Assembly: GCF_023101145.1 (NCBI RefSeq)
Contig: NZ_CP073714.1
Span: forward strand, 5,952,001-6,016,000
DNA length: 64,000 nt
Direction of reading: 5' to 3'
From: Paenibacillus pabuli
GTDB lineage: Bacteria; Bacillota; Bacilli; Paenibacillales; Paenibacillaceae
Made by a program: the position numbers and the translations under genes. The notes below the pieces were generated by a model. That model did not search any database. It was not told the origin of the DNA and was given only the letters and a program-made list of their open reading frames with translations. Below, in pieces: positions 43,652 through 53,088 of the stretch; positions within the stretch are counted from its first letter, which is position 1; every line of letters begins with the position of its first letter.

Positions 43652-44239
43652 TTATATCAATCCATTAATTTGCAAGTGTGCACGGAACATTTCACTGGTC
43701 GAAGGCAGATTTTCCTTATCCACCCATGTCTCAGAAGACCATATTCCCGCCTGTTTAAACGCTCTTGGACAATGAATGAAACATTCCTCCACATCCACAA
43801 TGACAGCAGCCCCGATAGTTTTGCCGCTCCACCCCATGCTCGCGATAAATTCCTCATCCTTCGTAATTGAAGCCCTTCCATTAATGCGCAGCACTTCATT
43901 CATACCCGGAATTAAAAAAATCATGCCAACTCCAGGGTTGGACAGGATGTTCAGCAACGAATCGATCCGACGATTACCCGGACGTTCAGGATATACAAGC
44001 CGATATTGATCCAGAACTTTCACAAAGCCTGCCTCATCGCCGCGAGGGGATACATCCCTTTTACTTAAACTGTCTGAAGTGGACAGGAAGAATAAAGGGG
44101 ACATGGACAGAAAGTGCTGTACATGTGTATCCACAAAGGAAATCACCTTGTTAAGTACTTGTTCGCTTGGTTTTCCTACCATAGTCTGCAATTCCTCTGC
44201 ATCGGTAACCAATGGTACATTCAAAGCCTTTTTTTCCAT
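43652..44239 (-). CDS. PPOX-class FMN-dependent flavoprotein (pyridoxamine 5'-phosphate oxidase fold)
   Basis: 195 aa. KRDVSPRGDEAGFVKVLD and GNRRIDSLLNILSNPGVGMIFLIPG fit the MSMEG_1061-type PPOX proteins, split-barrel flavin binders of unclear substrate. The ending SETWVDKENLPSTSEMFRAH is also typical. The ATG at 44239 follows AAGGGG at 9 bases. It appears to be a single-gene unit. The enzyme reaction is unknown. Confidence 0.82.
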   Translation of the reverse strand: MEKKALNVPLVTDAEELQTMVGKPSEQVLNKVISFVDTHVQHFLSMSPLFFLSTSDSLSKRDVSPRGDEAGFVKVLDQYRLVYPERPGNRRIDSLLNILSNPGVGMIFLIPGMNEVLRINGRASITKDEEFIASMGWSGKTIGAAVIVDVEECFIHCPRAFKQAGIWSSETWVDKENLPSTSEMFRAHLQINGLI

Positions 44240-44471
44240 TTTCGTATCCCCTTTTCTTCAATGATAAGGAGTGTCCATGACTTTTCTTCTAACATTATAC
44301 ATGTGTGCGTAGAAAAGAAGTATTCTTCCAGTTTATCTTTTTTTGGAGAATTATGTTCACGACCTTCTATACAGGCAGATTTATAGTCTTCTCTCGTTCG
44401 TGGATGCCAGTTCAGTCTAAAGTGATACAACGACTTGTCCACGATTCTGTATCTTTTAACATGTCAAACAA

Positions 44472-44505
44472 ACCAAAAACACCAGCCCTTGTATGGGCTG
44501 ATGTT
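44472..44505 (-). terminator. terminator of the galK-galE-galT operon
   Basis: A 10-pair minus-strand stem (plus-strand arms 44479-44488 and 44495-44504, one wobble), loop of 6, then TTTTTGG. It lies 14 bases after the galT stop. Confidence 0.8.
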
Positions 44506-44518
44506 CCTCGTTAATATG

Positions 44519-46117
44519 TTATTCGGTGTATCCCATGCTGGTTACAAAACGACGGAAGGCTTGACGTCCTGCCTCATCATATTTGTACACACCTGCATGC
44601 TCCAGAATCTCGGCGAATTTCAAACCGACTTCCTGCTGCACAAGCGCAACCGCTTGCTCCTTGTTCAGGTCGGGACCGAAACGTTCAATCAGTTCATTTG
44701 CCCAACCCAAATGCTTGTTCAACACATGTTCGGAAGCTTTGGCTGCTTCAGCCAGCTCGGCATCCCCAGCGAGAATATCCGCGATGCTGTCCAGTTCTTC
44801 TTTCAAACGACCTGGCAGGATGGCAAGGCCCATCACTTCGATGAGTCCAATGTTCTCCTTCTTCAGATGATGCATCTCGCGGTGCGGGTGGAAAATCCCT
44901 TCGGGATGTTCATCATTCGTACGATTGTTCCGCAGAACGAGGTCCATCTCATATCCTCCGTCCGCACTGCGACGAACGATTGGAGTCACTGTATTGTGCG
45001 GAATCTGTTCTCCGTCGACCTCACTGAATGCCTCAATCTCCACCGTAGAATCGCTATACCCCTTCCACGCTTCATAGACGGCATTACCCGCTTCGAGCAA
45101 TTCAGCCGGATCCTGTGATGCCAGCCGCAGTACGGACATTGGCCATTTCACGAGACTGAGCGTTAGTCCCGGTGAACCTGCGTGACGGAATACCGCCTCT
45201 GGCTTCGCATTTTGAATGGCAAAGGTATGACGCCCACCCTGGAAATGGTCATGGGTCAGGATAGAGCCGCCAACGATTGGCAGATCGGCATTGGAACCGA
45301 TAAAGTAATGCGGATACTCTCCCACGAAGGCCAGCAGCCTGCGCAGTGTATCTTTGGTCAATTTCATCGGCACATGATCGTGGTGGAAAATAATGCAGTG
45401 CTCGTTATAGTACACATATGGCGAGTATTGGAAGAACCAAGGTTCGCCGTTTAATTCCAATGGAATGACACGCAGGTTTTGACGGGCCGGATGGTTGACC
45501 CGACCGGCGTAGCCCACATTTTCACGACAGAGTTGGCATTTCGGATATACCGGAGGCGGAAGCAGCTTGGCCATCGCGATTTCCTTTGGACTTTTCTCCG
45601 GCTTGGACAGGTTGATCGTAATCTCCATGTCGCCATAAGCTGTATCCTGTGTCCAATACACATTCTTGGAGATGCGGTCCATCCGAATGTAGTTGGAGTG
45701 AATTGAAAGCTCATAAAATTGGGAGGTAGCCGCTTCGATACCTTCGGTCTGCTCCGTATGGCGGAATGCGCGTACCACCTCGGATGGACGGGCCATTAAT
45801 TGACCCATAATTTTTGCATCAAGCAAATCACGGTACGTATCCGTATTTTCAGGGATAAGTCCGATTTCAAAACCATAGTCAATCAGCGTATCCAGCAATG
45901 GTTGGGGTCCATCCAACACCGTCTCGTTCAATACTCCGGCATATGGCTCAGAAAACCCGAACTGCTCCAGCAGCAGATTACGACTGTAATCCCGATCCGC
46001 TTCTTCAATCAATTTGTTCTGCAAGGCAAATGCTACCAGACGTTCAATGGCATGCAGTGCTTCCTGCTGCTCCGGTGTCCGCTCTGTGGCGCCTGCTGCA
46101 ATATGAGTCTGTGACAT
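44519..46117 (-). CDS. galT: UDP-glucose--hexose-1-phosphate uridylyltransferase (Firmicutes type)
   Basis: 532 aa. Exchanges UMP between UDP-glucose and galactose-1-phosphate (Leloir pathway). Family stretches include YSRNLLLEQFGFSEPY, FFQYSPYVYYNEHCIIFH and GGSILTHDHFQGGRHTFA, the last carrying the His cluster. This is the longer class II enzyme of Bacillales, not the 350-aa enterobacterial type. It follows galE by 15 bases. Confidence 0.95.
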   Translation of the reverse strand: MSQTHIAAGATERTPEQQEALHAIERLVAFALQNKLIEEADRDYSRNLLLEQFGFSEPYAGVLNETVLDGPQPLLDTLIDYGFEIGLIPENTDTYRDLLDAKIMGQLMARPSEVVRAFRHTEQTEGIEAATSQFYELSIHSNYIRMDRISKNVYWTQDTAYGDMEITINLSKPEKSPKEIAMAKLLPPPVYPKCQLCRENVGYAGRVNHPARQNLRVIPLELNGEPWFFQYSPYVYYNEHCIIFHHDHVPMKLTKDTLRRLLAFVGEYPHYFIGSNADLPIVGGSILTHDHFQGGRHTFAIQNAKPEAVFRHAGSPGLTLSLVKWPMSVLRLASQDPAELLEAGNAVYEAWKGYSDSTVEIEAFSEVDGEQIPHNTVTPIVRRSADGGYEMDLVLRNNRTNDEHPEGIFHPHREMHHLKKENIGLIEVMGLAILPGRLKEELDSIADILAGDAELAEAAKASEHVLNKHLGWANELIERFGPDLNKEQAVALVQQEVGLKFAEILEHAGVYKYDEAGRQAFRRFVTSMGYTE

Positions 46118-46132
46118 ATCGATGTTCGCCTC

Positions 46133-47122
46133 CTAGTTTTTTCCGTAGCCGTCAGGGTGGGACTGGTGCCAGCTCCATGCACTTTGAATAACATCTTCGA
46201 GATTCGTCCATTTTGGATTCCAGCCCAGTACGGATCTTGCTTTGGCAGACGATGCCACCAGTACAGCCGGATCACCCGCACGACGTGGTTCCTGAACAAC
46301 CGGAATATCCAGTCCGGTTACTTTCTTAGCCGTCTCAATAACCTGTTTAACAGAGAAGCCTTGACCGTTGCCCAGGTTGAACACGTTGCTGTTCTCCCCT
46401 TTACGGAGGTAGTCTACGGCCCGTAGATGCGCATCCGCCAAATCACTTACATGGATGTAATCACGTACACAGGTTCCGTCTTCTGTCGCGTAGTCGTCAC
46501 CGAACACGGCGATGTGTGGACGTTGTTTCAATGCCGTTTGCAGCACGAGTGGAATGAGATGGCTCTCCGGCTGGTGATCTTCACCGATTTTGCCGCTATC
46601 ATGGGCTCCAGCAGCATTGAAGTAACGCAGGGAGACGTATTTGATATCCTGTACTTTATCGAACCATGACATCATGCGCTCCATCATCAGCTTGGTTTCA
46701 CCGTAAACGTTCGTCGGCTCCGTGCGGTCGCTCTCTTCAATCGGCACTTTTTCCGGTTCGCCATAAGTAGCAGCCGTGGAAGAAAAGACGATGCGACGTA
46801 CATTCGCTGCATTCATCGCTTCCAGCAAGCACAGTGTGCCAAATACGTTGTTGTCATAATATTTCACAGGATCTTTCATGCTCTCGCCAACCAGTGAATT
46901 GGCTGCAAAGTGAATGACTGCATCGATAGAGTTCTCTGCGAACAGCTTCGCCAGAAATGCCTTGTCACGCAGATCACCTTCATACAATTTCCCGCCCAGC
47001 AGAGCTTCACGATGCCCTGTCTGCAAGTTATCCAGTACAACGACCTCTTCTCCACGCTCCAACAAAGCTGCTACCGTATGAGAACCAATATATCCTGCTC
47101 CACCTGTCACCAAAATCGCCAT
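46133..47122 (-). CDS. galE: UDP-glucose 4-epimerase
   Basis: 329 aa extended short-chain dehydrogenase. NAD-binding GGAGYIGSH is at residues 7-15 and the catalytic YGETK lies near 145, with FSSTAATYG before it. It converts UDP-galactose to UDP-glucose. Only one base separates its ATG from the galK stop. Confidence 0.97.
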   Translation of the reverse strand: MAILVTGGAGYIGSHTVAALLERGEEVVVLDNLQTGHREALLGGKLYEGDLRDKAFLAKLFAENSIDAVIHFAANSLVGESMKDPVKYYDNNVFGTLCLLEAMNAANVRRIVFSSTAATYGEPEKVPIEESDRTEPTNVYGETKLMMERMMSWFDKVQDIKYVSLRYFNAAGAHDSGKIGEDHQPESHLIPLVLQTALKQRPHIAVFGDDYATEDGTCVRDYIHVSDLADAHLRAVDYLRKGENSNVFNLGNGQGFSVKQVIETAKKVTGLDIPVVQEPRRAGDPAVLVASSAKARSVLGWNPKWTNLEDVIQSAWSWHQSHPDGYGKN

Positions 47123-47123
47123 C

Positions 47124-48305
47124 TTACTTCGCCTCCTTCAATTCTTTAACACCGTCGCCTACTCCACATACATAGAAATCGCCCTTGAGACTGGTACGTG
47201 CTTCATATGCCGCTCCAACTTCGCTTACAAAACGCTCTACATCGTCCTCATGCACAAGGGAAACTGTACATCCGCCGAATCCTGCTCCGGTCATGCGTGC
47301 ACCCAGAGTGCCTGGAATCCGTTGAGCTTCCTCAACCATCACGTCCAGCTCTTCGCAGCTCACTTCATATAGATAACGAAGCGATTCATGAGAAGCATTC
47401 ATCAGCTTGCCGAAGGTTTCCAGATCGTTATCACGCAGGGCTTCCACGGATGCAAGTACACGTGCATTCTCTTCCACGACGTGCTGGGCACGCTGTCTTA
47501 CCTTCTCATCCTTGATGTGATCCTGCAGTGTAACGAACTGTTCTGGTGTAAGCTGCGCCAGATAGTTCAGCGCAGGCAGTTGTTCTTTCAAAATAGCAAG
47601 TGCCTGCTCACACTGGGAGCGGCGTTCGTTATAAGCCGAGTCCACCAAGCCGCGGCGTTTGTTCGTGTTACCAATGACCAGCTTGTAGGCGCCGGTACGG
47701 AAAGGTACTTTTTCATATTCAAGGGTGTCACACATCAGCAGGATCGCGTGATCCTCTGCGCCATTGGCTACAGCGAACTGATCCATGATGCCACAGTTGA
47801 CGCCGACGAATTCGTTCTCTGCCTTTTGGGACAGCAGCGCCAGTTGAACCGTATCAATATCCTTAACACCTTCAAGCGACTGGATGGCATACCCAGTGAG
47901 AACCTCCAGCGATGCGGAAGAGGAAAGTCCTGCGCCGTTCGGAATTTCTCCATGATAGAGGAAGTCATAACCTTTGGTTACTTTTACGCCTTTGCCTTGC
48001 AGTTCAACCATGACGCCTACCGGGTAATCCGTCCATTCCCCTGTTTTCTCTTTGCCAATGGAGGACGTATCCAGCGTTCCTTCATAGGACATATTCGTGG
48101 AAGCCAACTGCAACTTGTTGTCCTCACGCTCACGGATAATCAAAGTGGTGCCGAATTCAAGCGCTGCCGGAAGCACGTATCCACCATTATAGTCAATGTG
48201 CTCACCGATCAGATTCACCCGCCCTGGGGCATGGAATACACGGATGTCCGCTCCACTCTCTCCGTACTTGTCAATAAACTTTTGTTTCAATTCATTTATG
48301 TTCAT
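47124..48305 (-). CDS. galK: galactokinase
   Basis: 393 aa GHMP kinase. Galactokinase signature GRVNLIGEHIDYNGGYVLP lies near residue 28 and the ATP loop GEIPNGAGLSSSASLE near 120. GARMTGAGFGGC forms the C-terminal motif. The ATG at 48305 has GGGGTG at about 8 bases and gives the usual length; the frame stays open to 48641 across the promoter and the divergent regulator gene. A TATAAT (minus, 48349-48354) with a poor -35 suggests an activated promoter. Confidence 0.96.
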   Translation of the reverse strand: MNINELKQKFIDKYGESGADIRVFHAPGRVNLIGEHIDYNGGYVLPAALEFGTTLIIREREDNKLQLASTNMSYEGTLDTSSIGKEKTGEWTDYPVGVMVELQGKGVKVTKGYDFLYHGEIPNGAGLSSSASLEVLTGYAIQSLEGVKDIDTVQLALLSQKAENEFVGVNCGIMDQFAVANGAEDHAILLMCDTLEYEKVPFRTGAYKLVIGNTNKRRGLVDSAYNERRSQCEQALAILKEQLPALNYLAQLTPEQFVTLQDHIKDEKVRQRAQHVVEENARVLASVEALRDNDLETFGKLMNASHESLRYLYEVSCEELDVMVEEAQRIPGTLGARMTGAGFGGCTVSLVHEDDVERFVSEVGAAYEARTSLKGDFYVCGVGDGVKELKEAK

Positions 48306-48398
48306 TGCTGCTGCACCCCATCTCAATGTTGTTGGTTTTCTTAATGTTATTATACAAGAAGGCGGTTCCTCTTGAAATGCAACCATGTGTGTTCCATA

Positions 48399-48427
48399 TG
48401 GATAAATGTGACCTTTCGACGTATAAT
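48399..48427 (+). promoter_or_regulatory. promoter of the divergent AraC regulator gene
   Basis: TGGATA (48399-48404), 17 bases and TATAAT (48422-48427). The galK promoter faces the other way only about 50 bases off, so one regulator could act on both. Confidence 0.55.
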
Positions 48428-48461
48428 GAATGGAACATCCAGGAAGGAAAGGAATATCATC

Positions 48462-49433
48462 ATGACTGAACAACGTAAGGAAGGTCCAACAGAAGCAACG
48501 GGGGATCCGACAAAACAAATTCCGGAAACCTCCGGCAAAAGTGGAGCACTCAGTTACTCGGTCGCCTCCAATCCTGTTTATTATGAAAAAGGGGCACTGC
48601 ATGTCCTCTTTGCAGGTGCAAGCCAAACTCTTCCCGGTCATGCCCTTGGACCGAAGCTATACGATTATTATCTATTGCACTATGTAGAAAAAGGAGCCGG
48701 TACGTTCCGCACCGAACTGCATACCTACGAACTATCCGCAGGAGATTGTTTCCTCATTCAACCGGGGCAGCTTGTAAGCTACCAATCCCATGCCCGGAAT
48801 CCCTGGCAATATCGATGGATGGCCTTTACCGGCAGCCAGGCTGCAAAACATACAGAGGAGGCAGGCTTCCGTCCGGAGAAATCCGTCTTTCATGCCGGAC
48901 CCTCCTGTGGTATTTCAGACTGGTTATCCGTGATGCAGACGGCTTTTGCCGAGCGGAAAGAAAGCTCTCATTTTACATCGCTGGGTACGTTATATATGAT
49001 TCTAGCCGAGGCACAAAATCACCTTTCTCAGGGTCAGACCTTAATACCAGGTGAATCTTCCGTACGACGAACGGTAAAACAGATGATTCAATACATGTCT
49101 ACCCAATATGCCTATCCTGTCTCGATTGAGCAAATGTCTGCCAGTCTTGGCTATAACCGTGCGTATCTGTCCCGCATTTTCAAACAGGAAACCGGACTAT
49201 CCCCAGTAACCTACTTGCTTAAACTGAGGATCGACAAATCGCGCCAGCTGCTGCGGGAACGTCCGGATCTGTCCATCGAACAGGTATCAGCCTCTGTGGG
49301 TTTGCCAGATGCGCTGTATTTCTCCAAACAGTTCAAGCGATTCCATGGGGAGGCCCCTAGCCTGTACCGGGAAAATATTCTTAATAGGCCCTTGCCTCAA
49401 GGGACACGCCAAGCACCACCGAACCAGCGATAA
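48462..49433 (+). CDS. AraC-family transcriptional regulator beside the gal operon
   Basis: 323 aa. After a polar N-terminus (about 40 residues) comes an AraC-type cupin ligand domain (YYLLHYVEKGAGTFRTEL, GDCFLIQPGQL). The C-terminal double HTH is about 210-310 (IEQMSASLGYNRAYLSRIFK, EQVSASVGLPDALYFSKQFK). The ATG at 48462 follows GGAAAGGAA; the frame opens earlier without an SD. Divergent to galK with 156 bases between, so it likely controls galactose use. The ligand is not known. Confidence 0.88.
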   Translation: MTEQRKEGPTEATGDPTKQIPETSGKSGALSYSVASNPVYYEKGALHVLFAGASQTLPGHALGPKLYDYYLLHYVEKGAGTFRTELHTYELSAGDCFLIQPGQLVSYQSHARNPWQYRWMAFTGSQAAKHTEEAGFRPEKSVFHAGPSCGISDWLSVMQTAFAERKESSHFTSLGTLYMILAEAQNHLSQGQTLIPGESSVRRTVKQMIQYMSTQYAYPVSIEQMSASLGYNRAYLSRIFKQETGLSPVTYLLKLRIDKSRQLLRERPDLSIEQVSASVGLPDALYFSKQFKRFHGEAPSLYRENILNRPLPQGTRQAPPNQR

Positions 49434-49489
49434 ACCTGTAATCTAAAGTTAAGATCTTCTGTCGCTTAGTTCTGCATAATAAGGAACAA

Positions 49490-49533
49490 AAAAAAGGTGC
49501 ATCCCGCCATTATGGCTAAGATGCACCTTTTGA
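49490..49533 (-). terminator. shared terminator between the AraC regulator and the aldo-keto reductase
   Basis: Arms 49492-49503 and 49520-49531 pair perfectly over 12 bases; an inner GCCAT / TGGC pairing lengthens it. On the minus strand nine or more T residues follow, so it mainly serves the reductase gene. It may also stop the plus-strand regulator transcript. Confidence 0.75.
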
Positions 49534-49536
49534 ACT

Positions 49537-50544
49537 TTATTTATGATCCGGTTCCGGACGGAGAATCGATTCAATGCGCTCCAATTCCTCTGTGGAGAAT
49601 TCCAACTGGCTAAGAGCAGCCACGTTCTCTTCAATCTGCGAAGGTCGACTTGCACCAATCAGTGCAGAAGTTACCTTGCCATCACGCAGTACCCAAGCAA
49701 GCGCAAATTGGGCCAAACTCTGACCGCGCGATGCTGCAATCTGGTTCAGCGCACGTACTTTGCGCAATGTCTCTGGCGAGATGTTGTTCTCATTCAGAAA
49801 TACAGACGGGCCCTTAGCACGTGAATCCTCTGGAATACCGTTCAGATACTTGTTGGTGAGCACGCCTTGTGCCAATGGACAAAACGCGATGCTGCCTGTT
49901 CCATATTCATCAAGTACATCCTGAAGCCCATCTTCAATCCAGCGATCGAGCATTGAATATCTAGGCTGATGAATCAACAGAGGTGTACCCAGGCCTTTGA
50001 GAATCTCGGCCGCCTGTTTTGTCTGTTCTGCAGGATAATTGGAGATGCCGACATATAATGCTTTGCCTGAACGAACAATGTGATCGAGCGCCATCATCGT
50101 TTCTTCCAGAGGTGTTTCGGGATCATAACGATGTGAATAAAAGATGTCTACGTAATCGAGACCCATGCGCTTCAAGCTCTGATTGAGACTGGAAACAAGA
50201 TTTTTACGAGAACCCCATTCGCCGTAAGGCCCTGGCCACATATAGTACCCGGCTTTGGTCGAGATGACGAGTTCATCTCGATATGGCTTCAGATCCTGTG
50301 CCAATACCTGACCGAATAACTGCTCTGCCGAACCTGCCGGCGGACCATAATTGTTGGCAAGATCAAAATGCGTAATGCCCAGATCAAACGAACGGGTAAT
50401 CATATTTCGGCCGTTCTCCGCATTATTAATGCCACCAAAATTATGCCATAACCCAAGTGAAATCGCTGGCAGTTTCAAACCTGAACGTCCAACGCGGTTG
50501 TATTTCATTGTTTCGTAGCGTGCATCGCTGGCTACGTAGACCAT
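49537..50544 (-). CDS. aldo-keto reductase, YghZ / L-glyceraldehyde 3-phosphate reductase type
   Basis: 335 aa. It closely resembles E. coli YghZ: ALSLGLWHNFG-like start, FDLANNYGPPAGSAE with the Asp and Tyr, STKAGYYMWPGPYG with the Lys, and YSHRYD with the His of the tetrad. NADPH-dependent reduction of small aldehydes is the family role. Start MVYVASDARYETM aligns with the YghZ N-terminus, so the second of two adjacent ATGs (50544), seven bases from GAAGGG, is used. Confidence 0.93.
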   Translation of the reverse strand: MVYVASDARYETMKYNRVGRSGLKLPAISLGLWHNFGGINNAENGRNMITRSFDLGITHFDLANNYGPPAGSAEQLFGQVLAQDLKPYRDELVISTKAGYYMWPGPYGEWGSRKNLVSSLNQSLKRMGLDYVDIFYSHRYDPETPLEETMMALDHIVRSGKALYVGISNYPAEQTKQAAEILKGLGTPLLIHQPRYSMLDRWIEDGLQDVLDEYGTGSIAFCPLAQGVLTNKYLNGIPEDSRAKGPSVFLNENNISPETLRKVRALNQIAASRGQSLAQFALAWVLRDGKVTSALIGASRPSQIEENVAALSQLEFSTEELERIESILRPEPDHK

Positions 50545-50633
50545 CATGAATCCCTTCTTTCCCCAGGTTCCGCCCTCTAATACCCGGTCCGTATGCCGGA
50601 GAATGCGGTTATTCGGACAATGTTGACTTACGT

Positions 50634-51374
50634 TTAACCAAGAAGCTGGTCCACCTTATTCATTACCTCGCCAATAGGGTCTGTAATCAGCAAATCAGCC
50701 TGCCTGTCGTAAGCCGTAGGTGTAGCGTTAAGCAAGACCGTATGTTTCCCTTGGAAATACGTAATCAATTGAGCGGCTGGATACACCGTTAGTGAAGTTC
50801 CACCTACCAGCAGCAAATCCGCCGAAGACAATGCGTCAACCGAACGATATATTATCGTCTGGTCCAGTTCCTCTTCATACAGAACAACATCCGGCTTGAT
50901 CACGCCATCACATGCCGTGCAACGAGGAACTGTATCTTTTGCCGTAATAATATCATCCAACCCATAAAATCTCTTGCAATCCATACAAGCGTTTCGATGG
51001 ATCGAACCATGAAGCTCCAGAACATTGCTGCTGCCCGCCTTCTGGTGCAATCCGTCGATATTTTGCGTGATAACTGCCTGAAGTTTTCCTTCTTGCTCCA
51101 ATCTGGCGAGCAGTCGATGGCAGCCGTTGGGCATCGCATCGGGATGAAGCATTTTGCCTCGATAAAAATCATAAAAAATATCAGCATGCTGGTCAAAAAA
51201 ATGTCTGCTGAGCAGCTCTTCCGGTGGATAGGGTGAATGCTGCTCCGTCTGGTACAAGCCAGCGGCAGAGCGGAAGTCGGGAATCCCGCTTTCCGTTGAA
51301 GTTCCGGCCCCTCCGAAAAAAACAATGTTTGAACTTTCCTTAATCCAGGCAGCCAGTTGTTCGTTTGCGTTCAT
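50634..51374 (-). CDS. cobB: Sir2-family NAD-dependent protein deacylase
   Basis: 246 aa. NAD site GAGTSTESGIPDFRS lies near residues 22-36, TQNIDGLHQKAG near 105, and the catalytic His in ELHGSIH. Zinc cysteines occur as CMDC and CTAC. It removes acetyl groups from lysines using NAD+. The ATG at 51374 follows GGAGGAG. It is 27 bases behind the HAD gene, so the two are probably co-transcribed. Confidence 0.95.
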   Translation of the reverse strand: MNANEQLAAWIKESSNIVFFGGAGTSTESGIPDFRSAAGLYQTEQHSPYPPEELLSRHFFDQHADIFYDFYRGKMLHPDAMPNGCHRLLARLEQEGKLQAVITQNIDGLHQKAGSSNVLELHGSIHRNACMDCKRFYGLDDIITAKDTVPRCTACDGVIKPDVVLYEEELDQTIIYRSVDALSSADLLLVGGTSLTVYPAAQLITYFQGKHTVLLNATPTAYDRQADLLITDPIGEVMNKVDQLLG

Positions 51375-51401
51375 CCTCTCTCCTCCTTTACGAGATCACC
51401 C

Positions 51402-52181
51402 CTATGAAGAACGTTCAGAGATGATCTTTAGCTCATGATAGTCCTGAATAATGACATCGGCATCATGCAAATAGTCACTGCGCTCGACTTGTGGACAGAA
51501 ACCAATCATATATGAGGCCCCTGCGTTCCGCCCCATCTGCATATCCCCATTGCTGTCACCAATAACTACAGCTTCCTCAGGAAGAATATGTAGTTCTCTG
51601 CAAGCCAGAACCGCTGCCTCTCCATCCGGTTTGCCCCGAACCACCCGGTCGCTGCCTACGATTGATGTAAAATAAGACCGGATTCCCATCCACTCCATAT
51701 GTTCTTCCGCAGCAGCTGTGCTGTCCGAAGTGACGACTGCCATGGGAATCGATGCTTCCTGGCACCTCTGCAAAAATGCATTTAATCCGGGCAGTGATTT
51801 GGCCGTTTTTCTCTGCCTAACCTCACCCATAGCCACACTGGAAAAACGGCGGATCGTCGTGATGGCTTCATTCCAAGGCATGCCTGCTGCATACAACTGT
51901 CCAGCAAGCAAACCGTTGCTCTCGTCTACCGTGGCAATAGCTAGTGGCCCTTGAAGATCATATCCAGTCAGATGACCTTCACGATTACGGACCGTACCCA
52001 GCACTTGCTCACGCTCCACCGTGAACGAGGCTCCAAGCTCTAACAGTTGTGATTCCAGCTGATTCAGCAAAGACTCCGCCCACGGCCCCCATAGCTGTAA
52101 GAAATCCAGCAGCGTTCCATCCTTATCGAATAGAATGCCTCGGCAGGTAACTCGCTTACCATGGATTTGAAGCATGGACAT
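51402..52181 (-). CDS. HAD-family hydrolase (phosphoglycolate phosphatase-like)
   Basis: 259 aa. Motif I FDKDGTLLD with the nucleophile Asp, motif II VVTSDS, Lys in RGKPDG, and motif IV VIGDSNGDMQMG. An alpha-helical cap lies between I and II (subclass IA). The substrate, a small phosphate ester, cannot be named. The ATG at 52181 follows GGAGGTG at 8 bases; the upstream in-frame ATG at 52223 has no SD. Confidence 0.9.
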   Translation of the reverse strand: MSMLQIHGKRVTCRGILFDKDGTLLDFLQLWGPWAESLLNQLESQLLELGASFTVEREQVLGTVRNREGHLTGYDLQGPLAIATVDESNGLLAGQLYAAGMPWNEAITTIRRFSSVAMGEVRQRKTAKSLPGLNAFLQRCQEASIPMAVVTSDSTAAAEEHMEWMGIRSYFTSIVGSDRVVRGKPDGEAAVLACRELHILPEEAVVIGDSNGDMQMGRNAGASYMIGFCPQVERSDYLHDADVIIQDYHELKIISERSS

Positions 52182-52242
52182 CCGTATCACCTCCAGTTCC
52201 CGTCTGCTGTGGATTGGTACCATTCACCATTGAACCGGCAGC

Positions 52243-53007
52243 TTACTTGATTGTATTCAGCCAGCCCACAGTCGTTTTAACCGTTTGGGACAGTTGTTCC
52301 TGTTCACTTACCTCAGCTTCGCCGTCACCGCTCTGGTGACCATAGTCACCAAACTGCGAATGGTTACCACCTTCAATGGTGTAATACACCGTATCTTCTG
52401 GCAAATATGCTCGACCATTCTGATACTTAGTGGCATTTACAACTTCATCATTAGTACCCAGTATAGATAAAGCTGGTATCCCCAGTGACTTCACACTGCC
52501 TTTTTCATCTGGATAGGATGCGAGAAAAAAGATACCCTGAAGTGCATCCGGATGGGAAGCCGCGTAACGTGCCGCCATTGATCCACCAAGAGAATGCCCT
52601 CCCATGACAAATTGTTCCTCCGGATAGGCTTTAATAATATCATCCGCAAGATTCTGCTTGAGTACCGCCAGATTAACCGGCATTTTTGCAATAATGGTAT
52701 GATGTCCTGCTGCCGCAAGTTCATGGGCAAGAGGGGCATAACTTTCCGGTTTAACCAATCCACCTGGATAAAAAATAACACTCATCCCAACCGATTTCTC
52801 CGGCACAAAATCAATCCAGTTGTCTTTTTCAGTTACAGTCACCTGATTTGCAGTTTCCATGGCTGTCTGCGCCATCTCCTGTGGTCCATAAGGCGTAAAC
52901 AACTTCCAGGCCACAAACCCACACCCAATGATAATGAGCGCCAAAAGAACAAGCAGGAACTTGCCGATGCCCCTCTTCTTACGCCCTGTATTATATCGAT
53001 TTCTCAA
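52243..53007 (-). CDS. membrane-anchored alpha/beta hydrolase
   Basis: 254 aa. A basic N-terminus and one membrane segment (FLLVLLALIIIGCGFVAW, about 17-34) anchor the hydrolase outside. Nucleophile elbow GHSLGG lies near 142, an Asp in LGTNDEV near 190 and a His in GGNHSQFG near 217 complete the triad. It starts at TTG (53007) with AAAGGTGAT in front. The substrate is unknown. It is followed by the HAD gene after 61 bases. Confidence 0.85.
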   Translation of the reverse strand: MRNRYNTGRKKRGIGKFLLVLLALIIIGCGFVAWKLFTPYGPQEMAQTAMETANQVTVTEKDNWIDFVPEKSVGMSVIFYPGGLVKPESYAPLAHELAAAGHHTIIAKMPVNLAVLKQNLADDIIKAYPEEQFVMGGHSLGGSMAARYAASHPDALQGIFFLASYPDEKGSVKSLGIPALSILGTNDEVVNATKYQNGRAYLPEDTVYYTIEGGNHSQFGDYGHQSGDGEAEVSEQEQLSQTVKTTVGWLNTIK

Positions 53008-53053
53008 CCTTCATCACCTTTCTGCACTCCCGCAGGTGCCGCGGCTTGCAGAA

Positions 53054-53080
53054 TAGGAGCCTTCATTCCTGAGGCTCCCA
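53054..53080 (-). terminator. possible weak terminator after eda
   Basis: Minus-strand GGAGCCT / AGGCTCC (plus-strand arms 53072-53078 and 53056-53062), loop of 9, followed only by TATTCTG. The T tract is poor. Confidence 0.4.
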
Positions 53081-53088
53081 TTTCACCG

